Origin: Candidatus Sedimenticola sp. (ex Thyasira tokunagai)
Lineage (GTDB): Bacteria > Pseudomonadota > Gammaproteobacteria > Chromatiales > Chromatiaceae
Reading direction: 5' to 3'
NCBI GenBank assembly: GCA_037318855.1
Contig: CP134874.1
Coordinates: 3,968,598 to 4,032,597 of the forward strand
Length of the DNA: 64,000 nt
Position 1 is the first letter of the stretch; each line of letters opens with the position of its first letter. A program made the translations under genes and the position numbers. The notes beneath the pieces are model-generated. The model saw only the letters and a program-made list of their open reading frames with translations. It was not told the DNA's origin and did not search any database. Below are positions 25,469-33,900 of this stretch, one piece after another.

Positions 25469-26104
25469 GTGACGGCTTTCCAGCCACAACCGGTGCGCCA
25501 TGACAGCCGACTGCTGCCATGGCGCACCCTCGCTCTGACACTCCCGGCCCTGCTGCTCTATTGGCTGCTGGGTCCGGCGCCGGAGGCACTGGTCTATGAG
25601 CGTGAAGCCATCGCCGCCGGTGAGTGGTGGCGGCTACTGACCGGACACTGGGTTCACAGCGACCTGCAGCATCTGCTGTTTGACGTTGCCGGACTGGCGA
25701 TTACCGCTTACCTGTTTGAGAAATCCCCCCTCTGGCAGCTACTCCTGCTGCTGGCAACGGCAACCGTTGTCATTGATGCCTGGCTCTGGTGGCAGATGCC
25801 CTGGATGCAAGCCTACTGCGGTCTCTCTGGGCTGCTCAATGCACTCCTTGCCTGTGGCCTGATGACGTTATGGAGAAGCAGAAATGACCCTGCCTACCTG
25901 TTGATTGGCTCTCTCGCAACACTCAAGATCGCTGTTGAGATATCACAGGGCAATGCAATATTCACATCCACCGCATGGGCGGCGGTACCCGAAGCCCACG
26001 CGGCAGGGTTGGTGGCCGGCCTATTGGCGGGCACCCTCTTCATTTGGTTGGAAAGCAACCTAACCCCCGATAGTCCAAACGTACATCAGAAACATCACAA
26101 TTGA
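25469..26104 (+). CDS. rrtA: Rhombosortase (rhomboid-family intramembrane protease)
   Basis: 211 residues with about six membrane helices. The catalytic pair is clear: nucleophile Ser in YCGLSGLLNALL (GxSG) and His in EAHAAGLVAG (HxxG). Family features EWWRLLTGHWVHSDLQHLL precede them. It begins three bases after the VIT/vWA stop with GTG, so the two are co-translated. Rhombosortases process GlyGly-CTERM proteins; this pairing predicts the upstream VIT/vWA protein as the dedicated substrate. The system would be controlled by the TetR-type operators upstream. Confidence 0.82.
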   Translation: MTAFQPQPVRHDSRLLPWRTLALTLPALLLYWLLGPAPEALVYEREAIAAGEWWRLLTGHWVHSDLQHLLFDVAGLAITAYLFEKSPLWQLLLLLATATVVIDAWLWWQMPWMQAYCGLSGLLNALLACGLMTLWRSRNDPAYLLIGSLATLKIAVEISQGNAIFTSTAWAAVPEAHAAGLVAGLLAGTLFIWLESNLTPDSPNVHQKHHN

Positions 26105-26202
26105 TCCGCGATAATCAACTGATATATGCTGGTGGGAGCTTTTTACCCAATTCACTCCGCCCAGTGCCGGACAGGCACAGCGATAACCTGGAGAGTAATC
26201 AA

Positions 26203-27210
26203 GTGACAATACGCATTGGTATCAATGGCTTCGGCCGTATGGGACGCCTTGGGCTACGTGCAGGCTGGAACCGGCCGGAGTTTGAAATTGTGCGCGTCAA
26301 TGAGATTGCCACCGATGCCACGGGTTCGGCACACCTGCTCAAGTTCGATTCAGTACACGGCACCTGGGACAAGGATACCGCAGCAACGGACGACAGCATG
26401 CAGGTTGACGGCCGCACAATTGATTACTCCTCAAACAGCGCCATCGGCGACAGTGACTGGTCCGGCTGCGACATCGTTATCGAGGCCACCGGCAAACACC
26501 ACAAAAAACCTGAAACACTCAGCAACTACTTTGACCAGGGCGTAAAAAAGGTGATCGTTGCAGCGCCTACCGAAGGAGCGCTTAACATCGTTTATGGCAT
26601 CAATGATGATCAGTACGATCCTGCAGAGCATCACCTGATCACCGCCGCCTCCTGTACAACCAATTGTCTGGCTCCTGTGGTGAAGGTGATGCATGAAAAA
26701 GTCGGCATCGTTCACGGCTGCATGACTACCATCCACGACATCACCAACACCCAGACCATTATCGACAAGGGGCACAAAGACCTCAGACGGGCACGCGCCT
26801 GCGGCCAGTCACTGATCCCGACCAGTACCGGTTCAGCCAAGGCCATCACCAAAATATTTCCCGAGCTCACCGGCAAGCTCAACGGTCACGCAGTACGTAT
26901 TCCCCTGCTCAACGCCTCCCTTACCGATCTTGTCTTCGAGGCGGCACGGCCGGTAACTGTTGAAGAGGTGAATGGCTATTTTCAGGAGGCGGCCGAGGGC
27001 GAACTCAAGGGAATACTCGGCTATGAAGAGCGCCCCCTCGTATCAGTGGACTATGTCAATGATCCGCGCTCATCGATTATTGACGCCCCCTCCACCATGG
27101 TGGTCAATAATACACAGGTCAAACTCTACATCTGGTATGACAATGAATGGGGCTATGTAAACCGGATGATGGAACTAACCGGAAAGGTCGCCAAAAGTCT
27201 GTTGCGGTGA
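26203..27210 (+). CDS. ArsJ-associated type glyceraldehyde-3-phosphate dehydrogenase
   Basis: 335 residues from GTG 26203. N-terminal NAD-binding motif IRIGINGFGRMGRL, catalytic Cys in AASCTTNCLAP and His in TTIHDITNTQT. The HDITNTQTIIDKGHKDLRRA and TSTGSAKAIT stretches match the GAPDH variant encoded with ArsJ, which makes 1-arseno-3-phosphoglycerate for export as arsenate resistance; classical GAPDH has HSYTNDQ here. No arsJ or arsR lies nearby, so it may be an orphan or act in ordinary glycolysis. The frame extends to TTG 26101, but that would overlap the rhombosortase end and lacks homology. Confidence 0.85.
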   Translation: MTIRIGINGFGRMGRLGLRAGWNRPEFEIVRVNEIATDATGSAHLLKFDSVHGTWDKDTAATDDSMQVDGRTIDYSSNSAIGDSDWSGCDIVIEATGKHHKKPETLSNYFDQGVKKVIVAAPTEGALNIVYGINDDQYDPAEHHLITAASCTTNCLAPVVKVMHEKVGIVHGCMTTIHDITNTQTIIDKGHKDLRRARACGQSLIPTSTGSAKAITKIFPELTGKLNGHAVRIPLLNASLTDLVFEAARPVTVEEVNGYFQEAAEGELKGILGYEERPLVSVDYVNDPRSSIIDAPSTMVVNNTQVKLYIWYDNEWGYVNRMMELTGKVAKSLLR

Positions 27211-27494
27211 GCCTTGGCCAGTCGGCCAGGCCACCGGCGGATGAGTCGTGGGGGGCTATCTTGAGGACAGCCCCCAGAAGATCTTCCCCATCCCATTGAG
27301 GTAAAATCAGCTCACGCAGTGTCACCATACTGCGAGGGCTATTACTCTCAACCTTCATGGCAGCCCCATCGAGGGTAATCCGCACCACCCTGCGGGAAAG
27401 CACCAGTGCAACTCATACCGTAAAAAGCTGTTTGAGTGGTAGGCCGTTTTTTATATATAGTTAGCAGCAGTCTGTTAGCTGCTGCCTGGTAATA

Positions 27495-28760
27495 ATGAAA
27501 CACTCCTGCCGTACACCCGCCTACTTTGCCGAATTCTCCTGTACCGGCCCCGGATGCCCCGACACCTGCTGTCAGGCGTGGGATATCGTCATCGACCGAG
27601 GGCACTACGATGACGTGCGCAAGCGCATGACAGGAGTCCCAAAAAATGCCGCCCTCTTTGAACGTTACGTGGTGGTCAACGACCAATCCAGTGAATCGCG
27701 ATATGCCCGCGTAACTATGCGCGAAAACGGTTTCTGTCCAATGCTGAAGAGTGATGGCCTCTGCCTGATTCACGACAGCTACGGCATCGACAAACTATGG
27801 AATGTCTGCACTATGTACCCCCGGGTGCTATCAAAAAACGTTGATCACTACGAGATGGCTGGTGCCCTCTCCTGTCCCGAAGTAGTCCGTCTCTGCCTGG
27901 AAGATGAGACACCTTTAAAAACGGTGGACTACCCTCTGTCCAGCCTTCCCCGACCGCTGGATTTTCCACTCTACCGGGAAATCGATGGCACTGAGCAGGA
28001 TCCTTATATAGTAAATTTCGCACGGGTTAGAGATGCGCTGATGCTGATCATGGGAGACGAGGAGGAGGCACTGGAGGCCCGGCTCTTTCACCTTGCCACC
28101 CTCGCTAACCAACTCTCCAGCTTCTATTTCAGGCGCTGCCCAACACCCGACCGGGTGCTACTCTCCACCACGCTGGCAAAGAGCCTAACCCAGGAAGAGC
28201 GGCAACGCTGTGCTTATGAGATCAGCCACTATCAAGCTGATGAGCCGCTGGCAATCTCCCTGATCATACCGATCCTTCAGCTACTGCAGCAGCACGATGC
28301 CGCATTGGATATCAGCCAACTATTCAATACCATCGAAGAGCAGCACCCCGCCGCCAGGGCGGGGGAGTTTCTTGATGCGGAGTACTTCAGGCAAGAGATC
28401 AGCAATAGACTGACCTCGTTGGACAAAGGTCTCCTGCGACGTATAGATCGTGGAATCAACCGGTATATTATCAACTGCCTCTATCGAGAGAGTTTTATCA
28501 CCATGCCATGTGTGCAGGAGTATCTGCAGCCGCTGCTGGTACGTGCCACCAGCCTCCGCTTCCTGCTGTTGATGCACCCGACATTAAACGATATAGAGCG
28601 CATTGAAGAGATCGATAAACTGCTGGTGCAGGTAATAAGCAACTTCTGCCGTAACATTGATCAGAGCCAAAGCCTACTGAAGGTAATCTACGATGCACTT
28701 GCAGACCAGCAGTTGCTCGGCTACGAATACGCCCCTGGTTTTATCTGCCTGACTACATAG
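27495..28760 (+). CDS. fliB: FliB-like flagellin lysine-N-methylase
   Basis: 421 residues with an N-terminal cluster of cysteines (CTGPGCPDTCCQAW, GFCPMLKSDGLCLIHDSYG, LWNVCTMYPR) that resembles the YkgJ/FliB metal-binding domain, followed by a long helical region. FliB methylates lysines of flagellin in Salmonella. No flagellar genes are in the window, so the substrate here may be elsewhere on the chromosome or a different protein. Promoter region 27211-27494 holds no convincing gene. Confidence 0.8.
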   Translation: MKHSCRTPAYFAEFSCTGPGCPDTCCQAWDIVIDRGHYDDVRKRMTGVPKNAALFERYVVVNDQSSESRYARVTMRENGFCPMLKSDGLCLIHDSYGIDKLWNVCTMYPRVLSKNVDHYEMAGALSCPEVVRLCLEDETPLKTVDYPLSSLPRPLDFPLYREIDGTEQDPYIVNFARVRDALMLIMGDEEEALEARLFHLATLANQLSSFYFRRCPTPDRVLLSTTLAKSLTQEERQRCAYEISHYQADEPLAISLIIPILQLLQQHDAALDISQLFNTIEEQHPAARAGEFLDAEYFRQEISNRLTSLDKGLLRRIDRGINRYIINCLYRESFITMPCVQEYLQPLLVRATSLRFLLLMHPTLNDIERIEEIDKLLVQVISNFCRNIDQSQSLLKVIYDALADQQLLGYEYAPGFICLTT

Positions 28761-28779
28761 CAGCGGGGGTAATAATGCA

Positions 28780-29460
28780 ATGACTCTCTTTTGTCGTTAT
28801 CACAAGGCCATACTCCTCACCGCCACACTGCTTATTCTGTTGCTCATCGCTCCACGGCTCCTAAGCTATCTTGGTCACTCCCTGATTCGATATAATGCAG
28901 AACTCGAAAGGGCGGATGCCGCTGTCGTACTCAGCACCGGTATCGGTTACTCGCCACGCCTTATGCAGGCGGCTGAGATATATAACAGAGGCCTGGTGAA
29001 TCACATAGTGATCAATGGTAATCGCAAGACCGATTTCATCCGCAGCCTGGAGGCCCGGGGCTTCAATGCGCCCTCCCCCTGGCATGAAAATCCCGTTGCC
29101 ATGCTTGAGTTTTTTGGTGTCCCGAAGGAGAGGGTGATTATCATAAATGCTGAGGATGCCTACGACACCATCTCCGAGGCGGCAATTACCGGTGCTCAGT
29201 TGGCACAACATTCAATTCAGTCCGTTATTGTCACTACCAGTAAATTTCATACACGACGGGCTGGATACATCTGGCAACAGCAGTATCATGGGCAACTCAA
29301 AATCCAGATGGCGGCGGCTGATGAGGATCCCTTCGATCCCGACCGCTGGTGGCACAGCGGCAGGCAGATCAGGCAGCTGCTGGCGGAGTATGGCGCATGG
29401 CTCTACTACTGGGGAAAATCCTCTCCTGAGCAGCCATCGGAAAAGAGTAAGGAGCATTGA
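28780..29460 (+). CDS. DUF218 (ElyC/SanA/YdcF-like) membrane-anchored protein
   Basis: 226 residues: one N-terminal membrane helix (~8-32) then a DUF218 Rossmann-like domain with DAAVVLSTGIGYSPRL, INAEDAYDTISEAAITG (conserved Asp/Glu) and VIVTTSKFHTRRAGYIW. Relatives such as ElyC and SanA affect envelope integrity and vancomycin sensitivity; the biochemical role is unsettled. The stop overlaps the glucokinase start (ATGA), implying one transcript. Confidence 0.83.
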   Translation: MTLFCRYHKAILLTATLLILLLIAPRLLSYLGHSLIRYNAELERADAAVVLSTGIGYSPRLMQAAEIYNRGLVNHIVINGNRKTDFIRSLEARGFNAPSPWHENPVAMLEFFGVPKERVIIINAEDAYDTISEAAITGAQLAQHSIQSVIVTTSKFHTRRAGYIWQQQYHGQLKIQMAAADEDPFDPDRWWHSGRQIRQLLAEYGAWLYYWGKSSPEQPSEKSKEH

Positions 29461-30461
29461 TGGCAACCACCGATAACACCACAGCCACGCTGATTGCTGA
29501 TATTGGCGGAACCAACGCCCGCTTTGCACTATGGGACCATGCCGGATGCCGACCGACGGCGGTGGACATAGTGAGCTGTGAGGCGTTCAGCGATATTGGC
29601 GATGCCATAGAACAGTACCTCTCCACCAGCGGCATGCCCACTCCCACACAGGCGTCCATCGCTTTGGCCGCCACTCTCAGCGGAGACCAAGTGACTCTGA
29701 CCAACGGCCCCTGGTCCTTCTCCACCAACTCCCTACGCCGTCGGCTTGGCCTTGAGCGTCTGCTGATACTCAATGACTTCACCGCTCTGGCGATGTCGTT
29801 ACCCTACCTTGCCGACGATGAGCGATTGCAGATCGGTGGCGGGGATTCCGCCCCTCTGGGGGCAAAAGGCATTATTGGGCCGGGAACGGGTCTCGGCGTA
29901 TCAGGCTTGATAGCGACCAAGGATGGAGAGTGGTTACCCCTACAGGGAGAAGGGGGTCACGTCACCTACGCACCAATCACAGCAAGCGAGGTGGCGATCA
30001 TCGACAGGCTGCAGCAGCGGTTCGGGCATGTGTCTGCTGAGCGTATAGTCTCCGGCCAGGGATTGGAGAACATCCACCGGACGCTGAGAGAGATTAACGG
30101 GGAACCCGCTAAAGCGCTACCCGCCGACGAGATCAGTCGTCTTGGAATAGCCGACCAATGTCCTATCTGCCGCGAAAGCCTGACCTTTTTCTGTGCTGTA
30201 CTGGGAACCGTTGCCGGCAACCTCGCCCTTACTCTGGGAGCCCACGGCGGCATCTACATTGGTGGCGGCATTCCACCAAAACTTGGACGCTTCTTTCTTG
30301 AGTCTCCGTTTAGAGAGCGCTTTGAACGGCATGGACGTTTTACCGGATACCTTGAGCGGATTCCCTGTTATCTGATCGACGCCCCCTATCCCGCACTGAC
30401 AGGCGCCGCCCAGACGCTTTTTGCCGACCTGCCGGGCATTGGCTACAGCGTCACTGACTAG
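29460..30461 (+). CDS. glk: Glucokinase
   Basis: 333 residues of the proteobacterial Glk family: ATP-binding LIADIGGTNARFALWD at the N-terminus, LILNDFTALA with catalytic Asp, GPGTGLGVSGLI, EGGHVTYAP and the C-terminal GAHGGIYIGGGIPPKL. Phosphorylates glucose to glucose-6-phosphate in the cytoplasm. ATG 29460 follows AAGGAG and overlaps the DUF218 stop; a TTG one codon upstream is less likely. Confidence 0.92.
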   Translation: MATTDNTTATLIADIGGTNARFALWDHAGCRPTAVDIVSCEAFSDIGDAIEQYLSTSGMPTPTQASIALAATLSGDQVTLTNGPWSFSTNSLRRRLGLERLLILNDFTALAMSLPYLADDERLQIGGGDSAPLGAKGIIGPGTGLGVSGLIATKDGEWLPLQGEGGHVTYAPITASEVAIIDRLQQRFGHVSAERIVSGQGLENIHRTLREINGEPAKALPADEISRLGIADQCPICRESLTFFCAVLGTVAGNLALTLGAHGGIYIGGGIPPKLGRFFLESPFRERFERHGRFTGYLERIPCYLIDAPYPALTGAAQTLFADLPGIGYSVTD

Positions 30462-30574
30462 TGGGCCATGCGGGAAGCTCGGTAACTCACAGAGCAAGAT
30501 AGGGCAAGTGATAGGCGCTTCGTAAGCAAATTTCAGCTAAACTGACTCTATCAAGCAGAGATGACATCACCGCC

Positions 30575-31768
30575 ATGAGCACACTACAGGTTAGCCGCAC
30601 AGTCGAGATTCCCGATCAACTGAGAATTGGCCGCTACCGTAAGGCGCCGGAGTTGGGGCCCAGGATGCTCTTCTTCAGTGGTGGCACCGCTCTTAACGGT
30701 CTCAGTAAAGCGCTAAAAAACTACACTCATAACTCCACTCATCTGGTCACACCATTCGACTCCGGCGGCAGCTCGGCGGAGCTGCGTAACGCCTTTGGCA
30801 TGCCTTCCATCGGCGACCTGCGTAGTCGCCTGATTGCTCTGGCAGATGAGACTGTGCTCGGCCACCCTGAAGTCTACCAACTCTTCAACTACCGCTTTCC
30901 AAAGCACAAAAGTGAAAAGCAGCTGCGTCAACGCTTGAACAAAATGGTAGAGGGCAAAAGCGGTCTGGTGGTGGGCATATCCAACCCCATGCGTCGCCTT
31001 ATCTGCAATCACCTGGGCTACTTCCAGAAGGCGATGCCGAATTCATTCGATCTGCGCGGCGCCAGTATCGGCAATCTGATTCTTGCCGGCGGCTACCTCA
31101 ATAACCATCGCCACCTCGACCCAATCATCTTTCTCTTCTCCAAACTGGTCAACGTGCTGGGTACGGTTCGCTCAGTGGTCACAGATGACCTGCACCTCGG
31201 CGCCGATCTTGCTGATGGCAGTCGCGTCATCGGTCAACATCGACTCACCGGCAAAGAGATGTCGCCACTCACCTCCCCGGTCAAACGCCTGTTCCTGTCA
31301 CAGCATCTCGACCGTTATACCCCGGCGAACTGCCTGCTAAAGGGGAAAAACCGCAAGCTGATCGAGTCAGCCGACCTGATCTGTTACCCCCACGGCAGCT
31401 TCTACTCCAGCATGCTGGTCAACCTGTTGCCAAAGGGAGTGGGGCGCACCATCGCAGGCCGCAGCTGTCCCAAGGTTTACATCCCAAACCAGGGAAAGGA
31501 CCCGGAGCAGATCGGAATGAACCATGAGCTGATGATCACTACACTGCTAAGCCAGCTGCGGGTGGATGCAGGAGCGAATTGTGCCACCCGCAGGCTGCTC
31601 AACTTCATCATGATTGACAGCAAGAGAGGTCGCGGTTTCTCCCCTGCAGCACTCAAGCAGGCGGGGGATCTCGGCATCCAGATTATTGATACCCCACTGA
31701 TCAGCAAGCGCAGTGCGCCCTATTATGATGATGAGTTGCTGGTCTCGGCTCTGTTGTCGTTGACTTAA
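30575..31768 (+). CDS. CofD/YvcK-fold protein (GAK-system-like)
   Basis: 397 residues. The N-terminus LFFSGGTALNGLSKAL is the CofD/YvcK nucleotide-sugar-type loop, followed by TPFDSGGSSAELRNAFGMPSIGDLR and a middle RGASIGNLILAGGYL (the GN-NL motif shared with YvcK). Late motifs are ADLICYPHGSFYSS and YIPNQGKDPEQIGM. CofD transfers 2-phospho-L-lactate to F0; this longer relative lacks F420 genes nearby and more likely belongs to the uncharacterised CofD-like branch seen in so-called GAK sets. Its partner genes (ATP-grasp, HprK-like B) are not adjacent. Function unknown. Confidence 0.7.
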   Translation: MSTLQVSRTVEIPDQLRIGRYRKAPELGPRMLFFSGGTALNGLSKALKNYTHNSTHLVTPFDSGGSSAELRNAFGMPSIGDLRSRLIALADETVLGHPEVYQLFNYRFPKHKSEKQLRQRLNKMVEGKSGLVVGISNPMRRLICNHLGYFQKAMPNSFDLRGASIGNLILAGGYLNNHRHLDPIIFLFSKLVNVLGTVRSVVTDDLHLGADLADGSRVIGQHRLTGKEMSPLTSPVKRLFLSQHLDRYTPANCLLKGKNRKLIESADLICYPHGSFYSSMLVNLLPKGVGRTIAGRSCPKVYIPNQGKDPEQIGMNHELMITTLLSQLRVDAGANCATRRLLNFIMIDSKRGRGFSPAALKQAGDLGIQIIDTPLISKRSAPYYDDELLVSALLSLT

Positions 31769-31785
31769 GGCACATCAAACAGGGC

Positions 31786-32751
31786 ATGAGTGATAACCAT
31801 TTGAACACGGCAGCCGACGAAGGCCGGCTCAGCAGCACTGCCTTCCGGCTGCGCGATTGGATCATCGGCGGAGCGATACTGGTCGCCCTGCTGCTCTGGG
31901 TCCACTTCGCCGTCGGTTGGGGACCACTGCTACAACCCTGGCAGAGCATCAGCCTCTCCTCCATTGCCGTACTGCTACTGCTCAGTTTTGCCAGCTACCT
32001 GCTGCGTGCCATCCGTATCCAGGCCTATTTCCCCGAGCTGCTGCAGGGACGCTTTCTCACCACCCTAAGACTCAGTATCCTCCATAACTTTGCCAATAAC
32101 CTGCTGCCAATGCGTGCAGGCGAAGCGCTGTTCCCCATTTTGATGAGGCGCCACTTTGGCACCTCAATGACCGACAGCACATTCTCCCTTATCTGGATAC
32201 GCCTGCTGGATCTTCATGTCATCACCGGTATCGCTTTGCTATCGCTGATACTGGCGACACCGGAGTGGTGGTGGATCCCGGCCATTATCGTCTGGATGAT
32301 CGCGTTGCCGTTGGTACTACTGCTCCGGGAAACACTCAAAGAGCATCTCGGCAACGACAAGGGCTGGCAACGGCTGCTCCATCGTATTGTCGACAACGCT
32401 CCACCTGACGGTGGACGCATGAGTAGAATCTACCTGCTCACCCTACTAAGCTGGGGTAGCAAGTTTGTCGCCTTCGCTATGGTGCTGCAGCACTTTCTGC
32501 CACTGCCGCTGTGGCAGTCTCTTGCCGGCATTATCGGTGCAGAGCTGAGCAGTGTGCTGCCGTTCCACGGCATCGCCGGAGCAGGCAGTTACGAAGTGGC
32601 GATGCTGGCGGTACTGGCGCCACTCGGCGTCAACACCAGCGATGCGCTGAACGGTGCGGTCAATCTGCACCTGTTTCTCCTCGGCGTCACCCTGCTACTC
32701 GGTGTCGCCTCCCTGCTGTTGCCGGTCAGGGAACCTCTGAACAAGTCATGA
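31786..32751 (+). CDS. Lysylphosphatidylglycerol synthase TM-region (UPF0104) protein
   Basis: 321 residues with eight or so hydrophobic helices and the conserved LHNFANNLLPMRAGEALFPILMRRHFG plus FHGIAGAGSYEVAML segments of the LPG_synthase_TM family. Such proteins act as lipid flippases or scramblases, often for lipid-linked sugars or cell envelope lipids. It sits in front of glycosyltransferases and PAP2 phosphatases, which supports a role in moving lipid-linked glycans. No catalytic soluble domain is attached. Confidence 0.82.
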   Translation: MSDNHLNTAADEGRLSSTAFRLRDWIIGGAILVALLLWVHFAVGWGPLLQPWQSISLSSIAVLLLLSFASYLLRAIRIQAYFPELLQGRFLTTLRLSILHNFANNLLPMRAGEALFPILMRRHFGTSMTDSTFSLIWIRLLDLHVITGIALLSLILATPEWWWIPAIIVWMIALPLVLLLRETLKEHLGNDKGWQRLLHRIVDNAPPDGGRMSRIYLLTLLSWGSKFVAFAMVLQHFLPLPLWQSLAGIIGAELSSVLPFHGIAGAGSYEVAMLAVLAPLGVNTSDALNGAVNLHLFLLGVTLLLGVASLLLPVREPLNKS

Positions 32752-32863
32752 ACGATTGCCTTATGCTCAGACTTATTCAGAGGCCCCTTAAACCCCGCCG
32801 GTTTGCGGAATAGGGGCTGCGCGGTTAACATGCGCTGGTTTCTTCAGCAATCTCAAACTCCCC

Positions 32864-33895
32864 ATGAATCAGAGCCCAGCCATGGATAAATCCCTCTCCG
32901 TTGTCGTCCCTATGTACCATGAGGCGGAAAACGTCGAACACCTTATTGATGCAGTACATAAAGGGCTTGAGTCTTATAGCGGCCCTTGGGAGCTGATCTG
33001 CGTCGATGACGGTAGCAGCGATGGCACCGGCGAGCGGCTGAAAGCGGCGATTGAGAAGTACGGCAAACACCTGCGTGTGATCATGCTACGGCGCAATTTT
33101 GGCCAGACAGCGGCGATGCAGACCGGTATCGATGCTTCCAGAGGCGAGTTGATCGCTACTATGGATGGTGACCTGCAGAACGACCCCGCCGATATCCCCC
33201 GCATGATCCAGGAGCTGCAGGAACGGGATCTCGATATGATTCAGGGCTGGCGCCGTGAACGCCATGATGACCGGGTGCGCAAGGCGTTCTCCCGTGTTGC
33301 CAACCGGTTGATCGCCAAGGTCACCGGGGTCAAGCTCCACGACTATGGCTGCAGCCTGAAAATCTACCGTGCGGAGATCCTCAAGGAGGTGCGGCTGTTT
33401 GGCGAGATGCACCGCTTTATCCCGGTGTGGGTGGCCGGCGTCACCGCCCCATCCCGTATCGGCGAAACTGTGGTCAACCACAACCCAAGAATCTTCGGCA
33501 CCTCCAAGTACGGATTGTCACGTACCTTCCGTGTAGTGCTCGACCTCCTGGCGGTCTTCTTCTTCCTCCGTTTCCGAGCCCGCCCCGGACACTTCTTTGG
33601 TTCCATCGGCCTTGCCTTCGGTATCCTTGGCGGCGGCATTCTCTCCTACCTGCTGGCGGTAAAGTACGTCATTGGAGAGGATATCGGCGGCAGGCCCCTG
33701 CTGTTTGTCGGTATTCTTCTATTGGTGGCCTCGGTGCAGCTGCTCACCACCGGTGTCATCGCCGAGATGCTGAGCCGCATCTTCTACCAATCAGAGGATA
33801 GGCAGCCACACTCCATCGGCTGGCAGCAAAACCCAGAGCAATCTACTTGGTTCCAGACAGACCAGGCAGATCGGGATACAGACGGCAAAGAGTGA
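32864..33895 (+). CDS. Family 2 glycosyltransferase (ArnC/GtrB/dolichol-phosphate-mannosyltransferase-like)
   Basis: 343 residues: a GT-A domain with LSVVVPMYHEAENVEHLI, ICVDDGSSDGTGERL, MDGDLQNDPADIPRM (metal-binding DxD region), RVANRLI and GCSLKIYRAEI, followed by two C-terminal membrane helices (~235-300). This is the polyprenyl-phosphate sugar transferase pattern: it loads a sugar from a nucleotide donor onto undecaprenyl phosphate, giving the donor for the GT39 enzyme next door. Either ATG 32864 or ATG 32882 could be the start. It ends five bases before the GT39 gene. Confidence 0.88.
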   Translation: MNQSPAMDKSLSVVVPMYHEAENVEHLIDAVHKGLESYSGPWELICVDDGSSDGTGERLKAAIEKYGKHLRVIMLRRNFGQTAAMQTGIDASRGELIATMDGDLQNDPADIPRMIQELQERDLDMIQGWRRERHDDRVRKAFSRVANRLIAKVTGVKLHDYGCSLKIYRAEILKEVRLFGEMHRFIPVWVAGVTAPSRIGETVVNHNPRIFGTSKYGLSRTFRVVLDLLAVFFFLRFRARPGHFFGSIGLAFGILGGGILSYLLAVKYVIGEDIGGRPLLFVGILLLVASVQLLTTGVIAEMLSRIFYQSEDRQPHSIGWQQNPEQSTWFQTDQADRDTDGKE

Positions 33896-33900
33896 CCCGC

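Noticed and set aside
27119..27403. 94-codon minus-strand frame between gapdh and fliB
   Set aside because: Half of it overlaps the GAPDH gene antisense; the rest (VVRITLDGAAMKVES region) looks protein-like but I could not tie it to a family and it lacks a ribosome site. Could be a decayed gene end.
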